Positions 45,982-55,973 of a stretch of 64,000 nt of DNA are shown piece by piece. Under the pieces are notes generated by a model that worked only from the letters and a program-made list of their open reading frames with translations, had not been told where the DNA came from and ran no database searches. The stretch spans positions 186,001 through 250,000 of the forward strand of contig NZ_LS483446.1 in assembly GCF_900476215.1 (NCBI RefSeq), in the 5' to 3' direction. The DNA comes from Helicobacter mustelae. GTDB lineage: Bacteria > Campylobacterota > Campylobacteria > Campylobacterales > Helicobacteraceae. The position numbers were made by a program, and so were the translations under genes. Each line of letters opens with the position of its first letter. Positions within the stretch are counted from its first letter, which is position 1.

Positions 45982-46371
45982 TCATGCACTTTTGGTGACA
46001 AATGAAGAGAGAGGGGCATGGAGGCTAAAATGTGGATAGTCTAGCATGGAAAGCGCGATTTGGGCAGCCTTTTTGTTTTCTGTGTTAAAGACAATGGGGG
46101 CAAGGAAATTGACTAGAGAGTTTTCTAGATCTTTTTGCAAAATCATCACGCAATAGACTTCAAGCCTGGAATCCTTCTCTAAATCCAGCAATAATTCGAC
46201 ATATTTGGGAATCTCAAAAGAATACTCACATAGGGCATGGGGATTGGCTAGGAAGATTTCAAATTGTTCTTTTTGATTGGAAATCTTAGCAAACAAAGAA
46301 TCGATTTTCTCAAGCTCTATTTCTGTGATATGTTCAAATCCTAAAATAGGGGATTTTAGAATATAGCGCAT
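45982..46371 (-). CDS. fliW: flagellar assembly factor FliW
   Basis: Binds flagellin and the CsrA translational regulator, linking flagellin secretion to its synthesis. The 129-residue protein has the FliW pattern: YILKSPILGFEHITEIELEKID at the N-terminus, LANPHALCEYSFEIP near residue 41, and SLVNFLAPIVFNTENKKAAQIAL split across 85-107, with DYPHF near 111. AAGGAG precedes the ATG. It is divergent from valS, as I recall for one of the two FliW genes of H. pylori. Which of the two paralogues it equals is not certain. Confidence 0.9.
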   Translation of the reverse strand: MRYILKSPILGFEHITEIELEKIDSLFAKISNQKEQFEIFLANPHALCEYSFEIPKYVELLLDLEKDSRLEVYCVMILQKDLENSLVNFLAPIVFNTENKKAAQIALSMLDYPHFSLHAPLSSFVTKSA

Positions 46372-46394
46372 TATAACTCCTTAGATAATTTCGA

Positions 46395-46400
46395 TATAAT
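46395..46400 (+). promoter_or_regulatory. promoter of valS
   Basis: Consensus TATAAT at 46395-46400 in the 84-bp divergent region, about 55 nt before the valS ATG, which has AAGGAG upstream. Confidence 0.5.
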
Positions 46401-46455
46401 TTAGCACAAGCAAAACCTATACCAAAATAAAATCTCTACCAAACAAGGAGAAGCG

Positions 46456-49089
46456 ATGCAACTATCAGATCGCGATATTTATCTCACATGTAAAGATCGG
46501 GGATATTTTGAATTAGATGGCAATCAAAAAATCCAGCAAAAAGATAAAAACTTTTGCATCATGATGCCTCCGCCAAATGTCACGGGTGTGCTGCATATCG
46601 GGCATGCACTGACCTTTACCCTGCAAGATATCATCACTCGCTACAAGAGGATGCAGGGCTATCGCACCCTTTATCAGCCAGGTCTCGATCATGCAGGAAT
46701 TGCTACGCAAAATATCGTAGAAAAGCAGCTTCTTTCTCAAGGTATTGTTAAAGAAGATCTAGGCAGAGAGGAGTTTATCAAAAAAGTTTGGGAGTGGAAG
46801 GAGGAGAGTGGGGGGAAGATTATAGAGCAAATGTATTCTTTGGGTATCACTCCTGCTTGGTCTCGCGCTCGCTTTACCATGGACAAGGGGCTGGCAAATG
46901 CAGTTCGTGAGGCATTTGTGACATGGTATGAGAAGGGTTTGATTATCCAGGGGGATTATATGGTGAATTGGTGCACTCATGATGGTGCACTTTCAGACAT
47001 CGAAGTGGAATATGAAGAAAATCAAGGAAAGCTTTATTATTTACGCTATCCCATCAAAGATAGCACAGATTCCCTTATTGTCGCTACCACGCGCCCGGAG
47101 ACATTTTTTGGCGATACTGCGGTGATGGTAAATCCCAAAGACTCTCGCTATACCCATCTCATTGGCAAAAAAATCATCCTGCCACTTGTGGGGCGTGAAA
47201 TACCCATCATTGCGGATGAATGTGTAGATAGCGAATTTGGGAGTGGTTGTGTGAAGGTCACGCCTGCTCATGATGTCAATGATTATGAAGTGGGAAAACG
47301 CCACCAATTAGAATCCATTGTGGTTTTTGATGCAAAAGGATTTTTGAATACTCAAGCAGGAAAATTCATGGGCAAAGAGCGATTGGAGGCGCGTGAGGAT
47401 ATTGTGCAAGCCTTGCAAAGGGAGGGATTTATCGATCATATCGAAGATTATGTAAATCAAATAGGGAAATGTTATCGCTGTGGCAATGTAGTAGAACCTT
47501 ATATTTCCAAGCAATGGTTTGTCAAAAAAGAAATCGCACAAACTTCCATGCAAAAGGTGCAAGAGGATTTGATGCATTTTTATCCCAAAGAATGGAAAAA
47601 TAATTATAATGCTTGGATGCGAGAGCTTAGGGATTGGTGCATTAGTCGCCAATTATGGTGGGGGCACAGGATCCCTGTGTGGTATTGTGAGGATTGCGCG
47701 GGAGTGTTTGCTAGCAGAGAGGAAATGCCAAAGGCTTGCAAACATTGTCAAAGTACAAAAATCTTCCAAGACCCTGATGTGCTAGATACCTGGTTTAGCT
47801 CTGGACTTTGGGCATTTAGCACTCTTGGCTGGGGAAATAGGGGAGCAGAAAAAGAAAAATATCAAGAAAGGGATTTACAGGATTTTTATCCCAATTCCTT
47901 GCTCATCACGGGTTTTGATATTTTATTTTTCTGGGTGGCACGCATGGTGCTTAGTGGAGAATCTCTTTTGGAAGAGCTGCCCTTTAGGGATGTGTATTTG
48001 CATGCATTGGTGCGAGATGAATTTGGGAACAAGATGAGTAAAAGTAAGGGGAATGTCATTGATCCCCTTAGTATGATTGAAGCCTATGGTGCAGATAATT
48101 TGCGCTTCTCTCTTGCCCTGCTTTGTGCACAAGGAAGGGATATCAAGCTTTCTCTCAAAAAACTCAAAGACACACAGGCTTTTTTGATCAAATTAGAAAA
48201 TGCAGTGAAATTTCTCGAGCTCTATGCCAAGCAACAAGAACCAAATTTCACACATTTTCAAGATCGCGAGAATCTAGGGGATTATCACACAAATCTTGGA
48301 TGTTATCTCAAATCACAATTCAATGCTACGAGCAAAAAGGTGCAAGAAGAGTTAGAAAACTACCGCTTCAATGATGCAGCAATGAGCCTTTATAGTTTTT
48401 TGTGGATGGAATTTTGTGATTGGGGGATCGAGCTTGCCAAGGTTGAGAAAAGCGCAGTTTTTGAATTGGGGAGTATTTTCAAAGATGCGATGAAATTATT
48501 GCATCCCTTTATGCCTTTTGTTACCGAGAAAATTTGGCATCGTCTCAATCATAGCGATCTTAGGGATTGCGATTCTATTATGATTTCTCGCTATCCCAGT
48601 GATTTTGAAGAGGATGCAGAGATGCTTAGAGAATTTGCAGTGATCAAGGATTGTATCATCTCTGCACGTCGTGTAAAAACCCTGCTAGATCTAGGTGATC
48701 GCAATATTGAGAAAATTTTCCTTGTTGTGCATCAACCTGTTGCAGATAGTGAGCGTCTCAAGCAATTTGTCAGCAAATGTGCCAAGGCTCAAACTGTGGA
48801 GATTTTGGATGCCAAAATCCCCAATGCTGTCGCAGATATAGGAGATTATTGCCAGAGCTTGATTTGTCTAGAGGGTATTGATCTTAGCGCTATCAAAAAA
48901 CGTCTTTATTCTCAGCAAGAAAAATTAAACAAGGAAGTGATGAAGCTTGAAGGATTGCTTGATAATACCAATTTCATCAAAAATGCTCCAAAAGAGGTGT
49001 TAGAAAATCATCAAGAAGGCTTAAGGCTTGCGCGGGAGAAATTGCAAAAAACACAAGAGGAATTGCAAAAATTCTCCCAAAATCCTTGA
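46456..49089 (+). CDS. valS: valyl-tRNA synthetase
   Basis: Charges tRNA-Val. The 877-residue class I synthetase has the PPPNVTGVLHIGHALT region (HIGH near residue 47), the CP1 editing domain with TTRPETFFGDTAVMVNP near 213, zinc-binding cysteine pairs CYRCG near 340 and CEDC/CKHC near 412-433, and KMSKS in FGNKMSKSKGNVIDP near 525. The C-terminal end (about 810-877) is a Lys/Glu coiled coil typical of ValS. Length is normal. GGAG precedes the ATG. Confidence 0.97.
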   Translation: MQLSDRDIYLTCKDRGYFELDGNQKIQQKDKNFCIMMPPPNVTGVLHIGHALTFTLQDIITRYKRMQGYRTLYQPGLDHAGIATQNIVEKQLLSQGIVKEDLGREEFIKKVWEWKEESGGKIIEQMYSLGITPAWSRARFTMDKGLANAVREAFVTWYEKGLIIQGDYMVNWCTHDGALSDIEVEYEENQGKLYYLRYPIKDSTDSLIVATTRPETFFGDTAVMVNPKDSRYTHLIGKKIILPLVGREIPIIADECVDSEFGSGCVKVTPAHDVNDYEVGKRHQLESIVVFDAKGFLNTQAGKFMGKERLEAREDIVQALQREGFIDHIEDYVNQIGKCYRCGNVVEPYISKQWFVKKEIAQTSMQKVQEDLMHFYPKEWKNNYNAWMRELRDWCISRQLWWGHRIPVWYCEDCAGVFASREEMPKACKHCQSTKIFQDPDVLDTWFSSGLWAFSTLGWGNRGAEKEKYQERDLQDFYPNSLLITGFDILFFWVARMVLSGESLLEELPFRDVYLHALVRDEFGNKMSKSKGNVIDPLSMIEAYGADNLRFSLALLCAQGRDIKLSLKKLKDTQAFLIKLENAVKFLELYAKQQEPNFTHFQDRENLGDYHTNLGCYLKSQFNATSKKVQEELENYRFNDAAMSLYSFLWMEFCDWGIELAKVEKSAVFELGSIFKDAMKLLHPFMPFVTEKIWHRLNHSDLRDCDSIMISRYPSDFEEDAEMLREFAVIKDCIISARRVKTLLDLGDRNIEKIFLVVHQPVADSERLKQFVSKCAKAQTVEILDAKIPNAVADIGDYCQSLICLEGIDLSAIKKRLYSQQEKLNKEVMKLEGLLDNTNFIKNAPKEVLENHQEGLRLAREKLQKTQEELQKFSQNP

Positions 49090-49598
49090 CAATCTCTTTC
49101 GCGCTTATTTTGCCTTGTTCGCGCGGCGGACTGTATTTTGTTTTGCGGCGCTTCCTGAGTTTTGGTGCTAAGTGCCCCCCTCTTTTATCTTGCACTTTTT
49201 TGCGCGGCACTCAATTTGTGGGGATGAGGGAGATGCTTTTATTTTGTGTTTTTTGAGTTTTCCCGTGCTTTTGCAGGGCAAATCTCACCCGCGGCGGCCG
49301 CTAAATTTTTGAGGCCCTCACCCATGGGATTGGCTAAAAATCTCCCAATACAACGGATGCTTGAGAGCTTTCATGATCTCTGCAGGATTTCGCACTTCAC
49401 TGCAAAGCTCTCATCCTTGTGAGATCTACTCCTGCGAACTCTAGCTAAAATATTACCGCGTGATTTCATCTCCTGTTAAAAATCCCAGCACTCCTGCAAT
49501 CACTCCTTTATACTACAAATCCTGGTGCACGTGTTCCTATCGCTGCGTGCTCAAGAATCCTTGAAGCTTGCGCGGTCACTACAAATCTCTGCGCTTTG
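49090..49598. other. intergenic region between valS and prmC (convergent)
   Basis: About 510 bases between convergent genes. It includes a G+C-rich patch (GCGGCGGCCGC near 49292) and a possible stem of TGAGAGCTTT (49362-49371) with AAAGCTCTCA (49404-49413) around a 32-nt loop. CTCCTGC recurs at several places. No coding frame with family features or ribosome site was found. Confidence 0.5.
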
Positions 49599-50444
49599 CT
49601 AGGAGATTTTTTTTGCCACAAAGCCCCGATCTAGCCCTGCATAATCTTGATAAAAATCTGCTCTATAACCTGCCTTTTTTAGGGCTTCTTGCAAGGATTC
49701 TTTTTGATCAAATCCCATTTCACATGCCAAAAATTTTATTTTGTTTGTGCTTGCAACTTCAATGAGCTCTAGCAAGATCTCATCCCCCCTCTCTCCACCA
49801 AATAGCGCACAATGGGGTTCTAGGAGTACATGGGGCTCTAGAGGATAGCTCCTTGCGATATAAGGAGGGTTTGCGATAAGGAGATCTAGGGAATCTTTTT
49901 TGACCCCATCAAGGAGGTTAGTGTGCACAAGCTTTATTTTGTTTTTGAGGTTGTTTTCTTGCGTATGGAAGTGCGCGATATTGCAGGTTGCAACATCTAG
50001 GGCATCTTTAGAAATATCTGTGGCAATGAGAGAGATGTCTTTGTATTTTAGTGCTAGGGTGATGGAGATGATCCCGCTTCCCACACCCACCTCAGCGATG
50101 TTTTTTACCCCATGCTCTTGGAGCAAAAAATCTACCGCATCAATGAGTAGCTCTGTCTCAGGGCGGGGGATGAGCACGCGATGATCCACATAAAAGATGT
50201 GCTCATAAAAGCTCGCCTCTTTTGTGATGTATTCGATAGGATTGCCTTGTTCGCGCAAGTTTAGTGCTTCAAAAAAATGATCTAGATCTTTAGGAGCAAT
50301 CTCTCTATCTCCCCAGGCGTGGAGGGTTTGGCGAGTGGTTTTTAGGACAAAGCCAAGCAGAATTTCACTCTCAAGCAAGGGGCGTGGGATGCTGTGTTGC
50401 AGGAGTTGTTTTTTTGCCTCAAGGAGGGCTTGTGAGATTTTCAA
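49599..50444 (-). CDS. prmC: release factor glutamine methyltransferase
   Basis: Methylates the GGQ glutamine of peptide-chain release factors. The 281-residue protein has the N-terminal helical domain, VDHRVLIPRPETELLID near residue 84, the SAM-binding motif IAEVGVGSGIISITLALKY near 115, and the catalytic NPPY in LLIANPPYIARS near 188. The start overlaps the M48 protease stop (ATGA). prmC beside this protease is the pairing I recall in H. pylori. Confidence 0.94.
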   Translation of the reverse strand: MKISQALLEAKKQLLQHSIPRPLLESEILLGFVLKTTRQTLHAWGDREIAPKDLDHFFEALNLREQGNPIEYITKEASFYEHIFYVDHRVLIPRPETELLIDAVDFLLQEHGVKNIAEVGVGSGIISITLALKYKDISLIATDISKDALDVATCNIAHFHTQENNLKNKIKLVHTNLLDGVKKDSLDLLIANPPYIARSYPLEPHVLLEPHCALFGGERGDEILLELIEVASTNKIKFLACEMGFDQKESLQEALKKAGYRADFYQDYAGLDRGFVAKKIS

Positions 50445-51652
50445 ATCTCATGCTCCAGGGCTCTAAGTCTATCTAATAGTGGTGGATGGGTATGATGAAA
50501 ATACGTATAGAGTGGGTGGGAATAGGGGAAGGCTTTGTTTTCTTTGACAATTCGAATGAGCGCATTTGCCAGAGTGGTTTTGCTGGTGAGTTCTGCACCA
50601 AACTCATCTGCGGCATATTCTGCACATCTACTAAAATATCCGATGATGGGCATTGCCCAAAATAAAAGCACGGGGCTAAGCAGTAGCATCAATGCAAAAA
50701 TGCTCCCACTATTGGCATCTGTGCCAAGCTGATGCAAGATTTTTGCAGAATAAATCCCCATAAACACAAAGAGTGCAAAAATGAGCAACAGGCTAATAAA
50801 GAGATTGCGCAAAATATCCCTGTGCTTGAAATGTCCTAGCTCATGCCCCAAAATCGCTAGCAATCCATCATCACTAACCGAATTAAGTAGAGTGTCAAAC
50901 AAAATCACGCGTTTGCTTTTGCTGATGCCACCAAAATAGGCGTTTAGCCTACCATCCCTTTTGCTTGCATCCATTACAAAAACCCCACTGCTCTTAAAGC
51001 CCACATGATTTAAAAGCTTGTCGATGCGATTTTTGAGATGGGTATCCTGCAAGGGAGTGAATTTATTAAATAATGGTGCAATGAGGGTGGGATAAAAGCC
51101 ATTGATTCCAATTACAAGCAGGCTTACAAGGGCAAATGCATGGATCCACCAATAGGTAAAATGATTGATGAAATACACCAATCCATAACCAATGAAGATT
51201 GCAAAAAAAACCATCAAAGCGAGGGATTTTAGCGCATCAATCCAAAAAAGTTTTTTGCTGGATTTATTGAAGCCAAAATGCTTATCCAAGATCATGTTTT
51301 GGTAATAAGATAGGGGAAGGTTCAAAATCGTGTAGATAAGCAAAAATAAAACAAAATAGGTGAGGGGATATTGGATGTGATGATGGTGGATGGGTCCTAG
51401 GAGTTCTTGGAGTGCAAGGAATCCAAAAGTAACCCATAGGAAAAACACCATTGTTTCCCAAAGCGAAGAAAAGATGGAGAATTTTAGTTTTGCAATCGTA
51501 TATTCTCCTGCTTTTTGATAGTCTTCTTTGCTTAGAATCACTGCGGGGGATTGTAGTTTTTGACGTACATAGCCAAGTTGTTTGTAATCAATGTAAATCT
51601 TTGGAAAAATATAAAATAGAATAAAAATTGCGCTTAAAAAAATAAGAAACAT
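50441..51652 (-). CDS. integral membrane M48 zinc metallopeptidase (Ste24-like)
   Basis: A 403-residue membrane protease with about seven hydrophobic helices and the catalytic HELGH motif near residue 270, in the order LLAILGHELGHFKHRD. A downstream EYAADEFGAE segment near 337 supplies the third zinc ligand. The N-terminal CAAX-protease-1-type membrane region resembles eukaryotic Ste24. As bacteria generally lack prenylated CAAX substrates, its role is likelier membrane protein quality control, by analogy. It is co-transcribed with prmC (4-nt overlap). Confidence 0.9.
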   Translation of the reverse strand: MFLIFLSAIFILFYIFPKIYIDYKQLGYVRQKLQSPAVILSKEDYQKAGEYTIAKLKFSIFSSLWETMVFFLWVTFGFLALQELLGPIHHHHIQYPLTYFVLFLLIYTILNLPLSYYQNMILDKHFGFNKSSKKLFWIDALKSLALMVFFAIFIGYGLVYFINHFTYWWIHAFALVSLLVIGINGFYPTLIAPLFNKFTPLQDTHLKNRIDKLLNHVGFKSSGVFVMDASKRDGRLNAYFGGISKSKRVILFDTLLNSVSDDGLLAILGHELGHFKHRDILRNLFISLLLIFALFVFMGIYSAKILHQLGTDANSGSIFALMLLLSPVLLFWAMPIIGYFSRCAEYAADEFGAELTSKTTLANALIRIVKENKAFPYSHPLYTYFHHTHPPLLDRLRALEHEI

Positions 51653-51917
51653 TTTTTAATCCTTGAGGGCTTAATTTTTTGAATGAATTTGTTTGGTTCT
51701 GGACTGTGAGTGTAGGCCAAAAATATAAATTTATTCAAAATGATTCCTAGAATTTGCACGCAAATTCTTTCGAGAATTTTTCAATCTTTCAAGAGGCAAA
51801 TTCAACTGCAATCAAAGCATTTTGAAATGCTCTTAGCGGGCTTTTTGGCGCATCTCTTCAAGGCTGTCAAAATGCAAAATCTTTACAAAACTTTATCAAA
51901 AATTAAAAAGCCTTGGG

Positions 51918-51923
51918 ATATTA
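51918..51923 (+). promoter_or_regulatory. possible promoter of pyrG
   Basis: TATTAT at 51918-51923, 25 nt before the pyrG start, in the gap after the divergent M48 gene. No TGn extension. Confidence 0.35.
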
Positions 51924-51948
51924 TTACAGAAACTTTTCAGGGTGAAAT

Positions 51949-53571
51949 ATGCAACCAAAATATATTTTTGTGACTGGTGGGGTGCTTAGCTCTCTGGGCA
52001 AGGGAATCTCCTCCTCTTCTATCGCTACTTTGTTAAAATCCTCAGGCTTTAAGGTATCCATCCTCAAAATCGATCCCTACATCAATGTCGATCCAGGGAC
52101 GATGAGTCCGCTGGAGCATGGAGAGGTGTTTGTAACTGCAGATGGCGCAGAGACGGATCTAGACATTGGGCATTATGAGAGATTTTTGGATACGAGTTTG
52201 CTTAGATGCAATAACTTTACCACAGGGCAGGTCTATCTTTCTGTGATTGAGAATGAGCGTCGTGGCAAATACCTGGGCAAAACCATCCAGGTCGTTCCTC
52301 ATATCGTGGATGAAATCAAGCAAAGAATCAAAAATGTCGCCAAGGGATATGATTTCCTTGTCGTGGAGCTTGGTGGTACGGTGGGGGATATTGAGGGGAT
52401 GCCCTATCTGGAGACCATGCGACAGATGAAGCATGAGCTAGGACTCCAAAATGTCATCAGTGTGCATGTGACCTTGATTCCCTATATCAAGGCAGCAGGT
52501 GAGCTCAAAACTAAGCCCACGCAGCATTCTGTGAAGGAATTGCGCTGCATTGGTATCACCCCTCAAATCATCATCGCTCGCTCTGAGAAGCCCTTAAGCA
52601 AGGAATTGAAGGCAAAGCTAGCACTGAGCTGCGATGTGGATGATGATAGCGTGATTGTCGCAGAGGATGCCAAAAGCATCTATCAATGTCCGCTTAATTT
52701 CCTTAAAGAAGGAGTGCTTTCCTCCATTGCTAGGCATTTTTGTCTAGATCCAATTGAGCCAAACATGGATGAATGGGATATTTTGGTAAAAAAAATCATC
52801 TCCCCCAAGCACAGCATCACCATTGGCTTTGTGGGGAAATACCTCGATCTCAAGGAATCTTACAAATCCCTTACAGAGGCATTGATTCACGCAGGCGCCA
52901 ATCTGGATACGCGCATTGATATTAAGTGGATTGATAGCGAGAAGCTTGCTCAAAGCGATACCCTGGAATTGCATGATGTGGATGGGATTTTGATCCCTGG
53001 GGGATTTGGCAAGCGTGGTATCGAGGGCAAGCTCAAAGCGATTGCTTTTGCACGAGAAAATAAAATCCCATTTCTGGGAATCTGCCTGGGGATGCAATTG
53101 GCAATTTTAGAATTTTTGCGCAATGTTGCTGGAGTGAAAAACGCAGATTCCATAGAATTTGATCCCCACACCAAAGAGCCAGCCATCTACTTGATTGAGG
53201 ATTTTATCGATCAAAGTGGGCAGAATCAAATCCGAACCTATCAATCTCCCATGGGTGGGACCATGCGCCTGGGGGAATATGAATGCCAACTCAAAGAAAA
53301 TTCTCTCATTGCACAAAGCTATGGAAATGTCAAAAGTATCAAAGAGCGCCATCGTCATCGCTATGAAGCCAATCCCAAATACAGGGAAATCTTACAAAAA
53401 CATGGAATGCAAATTAGCGGAGAGTGCCAAAATCTCATCGAGGCTGTGGAGATCCCTGAGCATCCCTTTTTTGTGGCAGTGCAATACCATCCAGAATTTA
53501 CCTCTAGGCTCAAAAATCCCAACGCGATTATTTTGGCATTTGCGCGTCATGCGCTTGGCAACAAAAAATGA
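51949..53571 (+). CDS. pyrG: CTP synthase
   Basis: Aminates UTP to CTP using glutamine. The 540-residue protein has an N-terminal synthetase domain ([19 protein letters not shown] with the ATP loop, [31 protein letters not shown]). The C-terminal class I glutamine amidotransferase domain has the nucleophile in [10 protein letters not shown] near residue 384 and His/Glu in VQYHPEFTS near 515. AGGGTG precedes the ATG. It overlaps recJ by 4 nt. Confidence 0.97.
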   Translation: MQPKYIFVTGGVLSSLGKGISSSSIATLLKSSGFKVSILKIDPYINVDPGTMSPLEHGEVFVTADGAETDLDIGHYERFLDTSLLRCNNFTTGQVYLSVIENERRGKYLGKTIQVVPHIVDEIKQRIKNVAKGYDFLVVELGGTVGDIEGMPYLETMRQMKHELGLQNVISVHVTLIPYIKAAGELKTKPTQHSVKELRCIGITPQIIIARSEKPLSKELKAKLALSCDVDDDSVIVAEDAKSIYQCPLNFLKEGVLSSIARHFCLDPIEPNMDEWDILVKKIISPKHSITIGFVGKYLDLKESYKSLTEALIHAGANLDTRIDIKWIDSEKLAQSDTLELHDVDGILIPGGFGKRGIEGKLKAIAFARENKIPFLGICLGMQLAILEFLRNVAGVKNADSIEFDPHTKEPAIYLIEDFIDQSGQNQIRTYQSPMGGTMRLGEYECQLKENSLIAQSYGNVKSIKERHRHRYEANPKYREILQKHGMQISGECQNLIEAVEIPEHPFFVAVQYHPEFTSRLKNPNAIILAFARHALGNKK

Positions 53572-55121
53572 CAACCTTAAGCAAAGCCCAAATCCAAGCC
53601 TTGCTAGAGGCGCGATTTTGTGATGACTCTTTTGCTAGATTGCAAGATCTCCCCCATCCTCATTCACTAAAAGATGCCCAAAAGGGTGCCCAAATTGTTG
53701 CAGGGATCATGCAAGAGGGAGGCAAGATTCTCATTGTGGGGGATTATGATGTAGATGGGACACTCTCTGCTGTGATTATGATGAAGTTTTTTGGCATGCT
53801 TGGATATGAAAATGTCTCCTACCTTATCCCTAATCGCTTCTCTGATGGATATGGGGTGCAGCGTCATCTCTTGGAGCAATATCCAAGTGATCTTGTCATC
53901 ACAGTGGATAATGGCGTTGCTGCATTGGATGTGGGGGAGTATTGCAAAGAACAAAAAAGAAAACTCATCATCACAGATCATCATGCCTTGCAGCATCAAA
54001 TCCCCCAAGCAGATGCGCTCATCAATCCCCAGCAAGAAACCTGCTCTTTCCCCCAAAAGAGCATCTGTGGTGCGGGAGTGGCATGGTATTTTTGCAATGC
54101 AATTAAAATTGCTTTAGGCAAGAATTTTTCTTTATTGGAATTGCTTAAATATGTAGCCATTGCCACCATCGCAGATGTGATGCCCCTGTGCCAGGTCAAT
54201 AAGCTTTTTGTCAAAAAGGGCCTGGAGTTGCTAAAAGATTCTCATAGCATGCAAGACTCCCTATTAAAATCCCTGTTAAAGGGCAGGGATTTTAGCGCCC
54301 AAGATGTGGCATTTTCCATCACTCCCCTGCTCAATAGTGCAGGCAGGATGAAGGATGCGCGCGTGGTTTGTGAATTTTTCTTGGCCACAAAAAAAGATGA
54401 GATTGCCGCGCATTTTTTGGCATTAAAAAAACTCAATCAGATGCGCAAAGATCAAACCCAGCAAATGGAATCAGAAATGTTTGCGCATTTTTTGGAGAGT
54501 GAGAATTGTGTCCTGGCCTACAAAGAGAGCTGGAATGAGGGACTGCTTGGGATCTTGGCTGCCAAGCTCTCCAAAGAGAAGCAAAAGCCCGCATTTGTTT
54601 TTACGCAAAAAGAGGGGTGTTTAAAGGGCAGTGGTAGGAGCGATGGGAAGATAGATATTTTCCAGACCCTTCTGCCTCATGAAAGGAATTTTTTGCGTTT
54701 TGGCGGTCATAGCGAAGCTGTAGGCATCTGCATACAAGAGGACAAAATCCCGTGGTTTATGGATCTTTTTAGTAGGGAGTGTTTTGTGCTTAGCCCAAAA
54801 CCAAATGAGGTGCTTGGTGAGATTTGCTTGCAGGATATTGATGGGGAATTACTAGAAATCCTGCGGCGCTTTGAGCCCTATGGTCAGGGGAATCCACCAC
54901 CCCAGTTTCTCATTCGCGGAGCCAAAATCAAAGAAAGCAAGATTTTCAAAGAGTTGCATCAAAAGCTTGAATTTGAGCATCAAATTAGTGCGCTTTCATT
55001 TTTTTGCAAGGAGTTTTACAAGGAGAATGAAGTCATTGACATGGAATTTTCTGTGCAAGAAGGGCTGCAAAACAAACATCCCACCCTTTTGCTGAAAAAA
55101 ATCTCAAGATGCCCTTTGTAA
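53568..55121 (+). CDS. recJ: single-strand DNA-specific exonuclease RecJ
   Basis: 5'-3' exonuclease for recombination and mismatch repair. The 517-residue DHH phosphoesterase has [14 protein letters not shown] near residue 56, VDNGVAA, the DHH motif in LIITDHHAL near 137, [11 protein letters not shown], and the DHHA1 part [10 protein letters not shown] near 385. It is shorter than E. coli RecJ (about 577), as usual in this group. It overlaps pyrG by 4 nt and the next gene by 13 nt. Confidence 0.94.
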   Translation: MTTLSKAQIQALLEARFCDDSFARLQDLPHPHSLKDAQKGAQIVAGIMQEGGKILIVGDYDVDGTLSAVIMMKFFGMLGYENVSYLIPNRFSDGYGVQRHLLEQYPSDLVITVDNGVAALDVGEYCKEQKRKLIITDHHALQHQIPQADALINPQQETCSFPQKSICGAGVAWYFCNAIKIALGKNFSLLELLKYVAIATIADVMPLCQVNKLFVKKGLELLKDSHSMQDSLLKSLLKGRDFSAQDVAFSITPLLNSAGRMKDARVVCEFFLATKKDEIAAHFLALKKLNQMRKDQTQQMESEMFAHFLESENCVLAYKESWNEGLLGILAAKLSKEKQKPAFVFTQKEGCLKGSGRSDGKIDIFQTLLPHERNFLRFGGHSEAVGICIQEDKIPWFMDLFSRECFVLSPKPNEVLGEICLQDIDGELLEILRRFEPYGQGNPPPQFLIRGAKIKESKIFKELHQKLEFEHQISALSFFCKEFYKENEVIDMEFSVQEGLQNKHPTLLLKKISRCPL

Positions 55122-55963
55122 CAAAAGAATATATTTTGCCCCATGCGATGCAGGCCTTTGCTTTCGTAGAAAACTGTCTGCATTATTCCTCAAAAGAGAC
55201 TCAAAGAATCATCGACAAACGCCGCCTTCGCTATCCTGATGGTCGTGTGATCCAAAAAAGCGAGGTGATTTGTGGGCGGGTGCTTTTGGATGAATTTGTG
55301 CCAAACGGGGCTCTGCGTGCGATTTTTGTACATGAGGATTTTGCCGTGTTTGCAAAGCCTCACAATCTCCTCACCCATCCCAAGGGCAGATTTTTGCACG
55401 CAAGCCTTTGTGATAGCATTAAGATGCAATTTGGCATGCAGGCAAATCCGGTGCATCGCTTGGATTTTGAGACTAGTGGGGTGGTGCTAATAAGTCGCAA
55501 CAAGAGAGCAGAAATCGCGTTAAAGACGTTGTTTGAAAGGGGTGAGGTGCGCAAGATTTACCGAGCACTTGTGGAGGGGATCATAGAGCATGAGCGTTGT
55601 ATTGAGTCAAGAATCCTACTCCCAAAAAAAGAAGACAAGAGCAAAGATCTTGGCATCAAATGCCAAATCCATGCAAGCGGCAAGGACAGTATCACCATCA
55701 TCCGCCCCTTAGAAGTGCGCGGGAATCAGACGCTGCTAGAGATTGAGCCCCTCACTGGGCGCACGCATCAAATCCGCCTGCATCTTGCAAGCATTGGACA
55801 TAAAATTGTCAATGAGCCGCTCTATGGTGTGGAGGAGGAATTGGCACGCGCATATTTGCAAGATAAGCTAGGGGTAAAAAAACATCTTTGCCTCCATGCT
55901 AGGAGCCTGGAATTTTCCTATTTGGGAAGAAGGTATTTTTTGAGCGCAAAAGAGGATTTCTAA
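55109..55963 (+). CDS. RluA-family pseudouridine synthase
   Basis: A 284-residue RNA modification enzyme. The catalytic motif is VHRLDFETSGVVLISRN, with the Asp near residue 118. The C-terminal signature is LTGRTHQIRLHLASIGHKI near 217. The N-terminal segment resembles a shortened S4-like domain (SSKETQRIIDKRRLRYPDG). Target RNA and position are unknown. It overlaps recJ by 13 nt. Its stop lies only 10 nt from the end of the convergent phage protease-capsid stub, so the prophage remnant abuts it. Confidence 0.9.
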   Translation: MPFVTKEYILPHAMQAFAFVENCLHYSSKETQRIIDKRRLRYPDGRVIQKSEVICGRVLLDEFVPNGALRAIFVHEDFAVFAKPHNLLTHPKGRFLHASLCDSIKMQFGMQANPVHRLDFETSGVVLISRNKRAEIALKTLFERGEVRKIYRALVEGIIEHERCIESRILLPKKEDKSKDLGIKCQIHASGKDSITIIRPLEVRGNQTLLEIEPLTGRTHQIRLHLASIGHKIVNEPLYGVEEELARAYLQDKLGVKKHLCLHARSLEFSYLGRRYFLSAKEDF

Positions 55964-55973
55964 AATTTTTGGT

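Noticed and set aside
49286-49300. GCGGCGGCCGC patch as a possible tRNA or att-like element
   Set aside because: No cloverleaf, no T-loop consensus and no repeat partner were found.
51740-51973. Plus-strand ORF of 77 residues before pyrG
   Set aside because: It lies across the pyrG promoter and start region, with no ribosome site and no family match.
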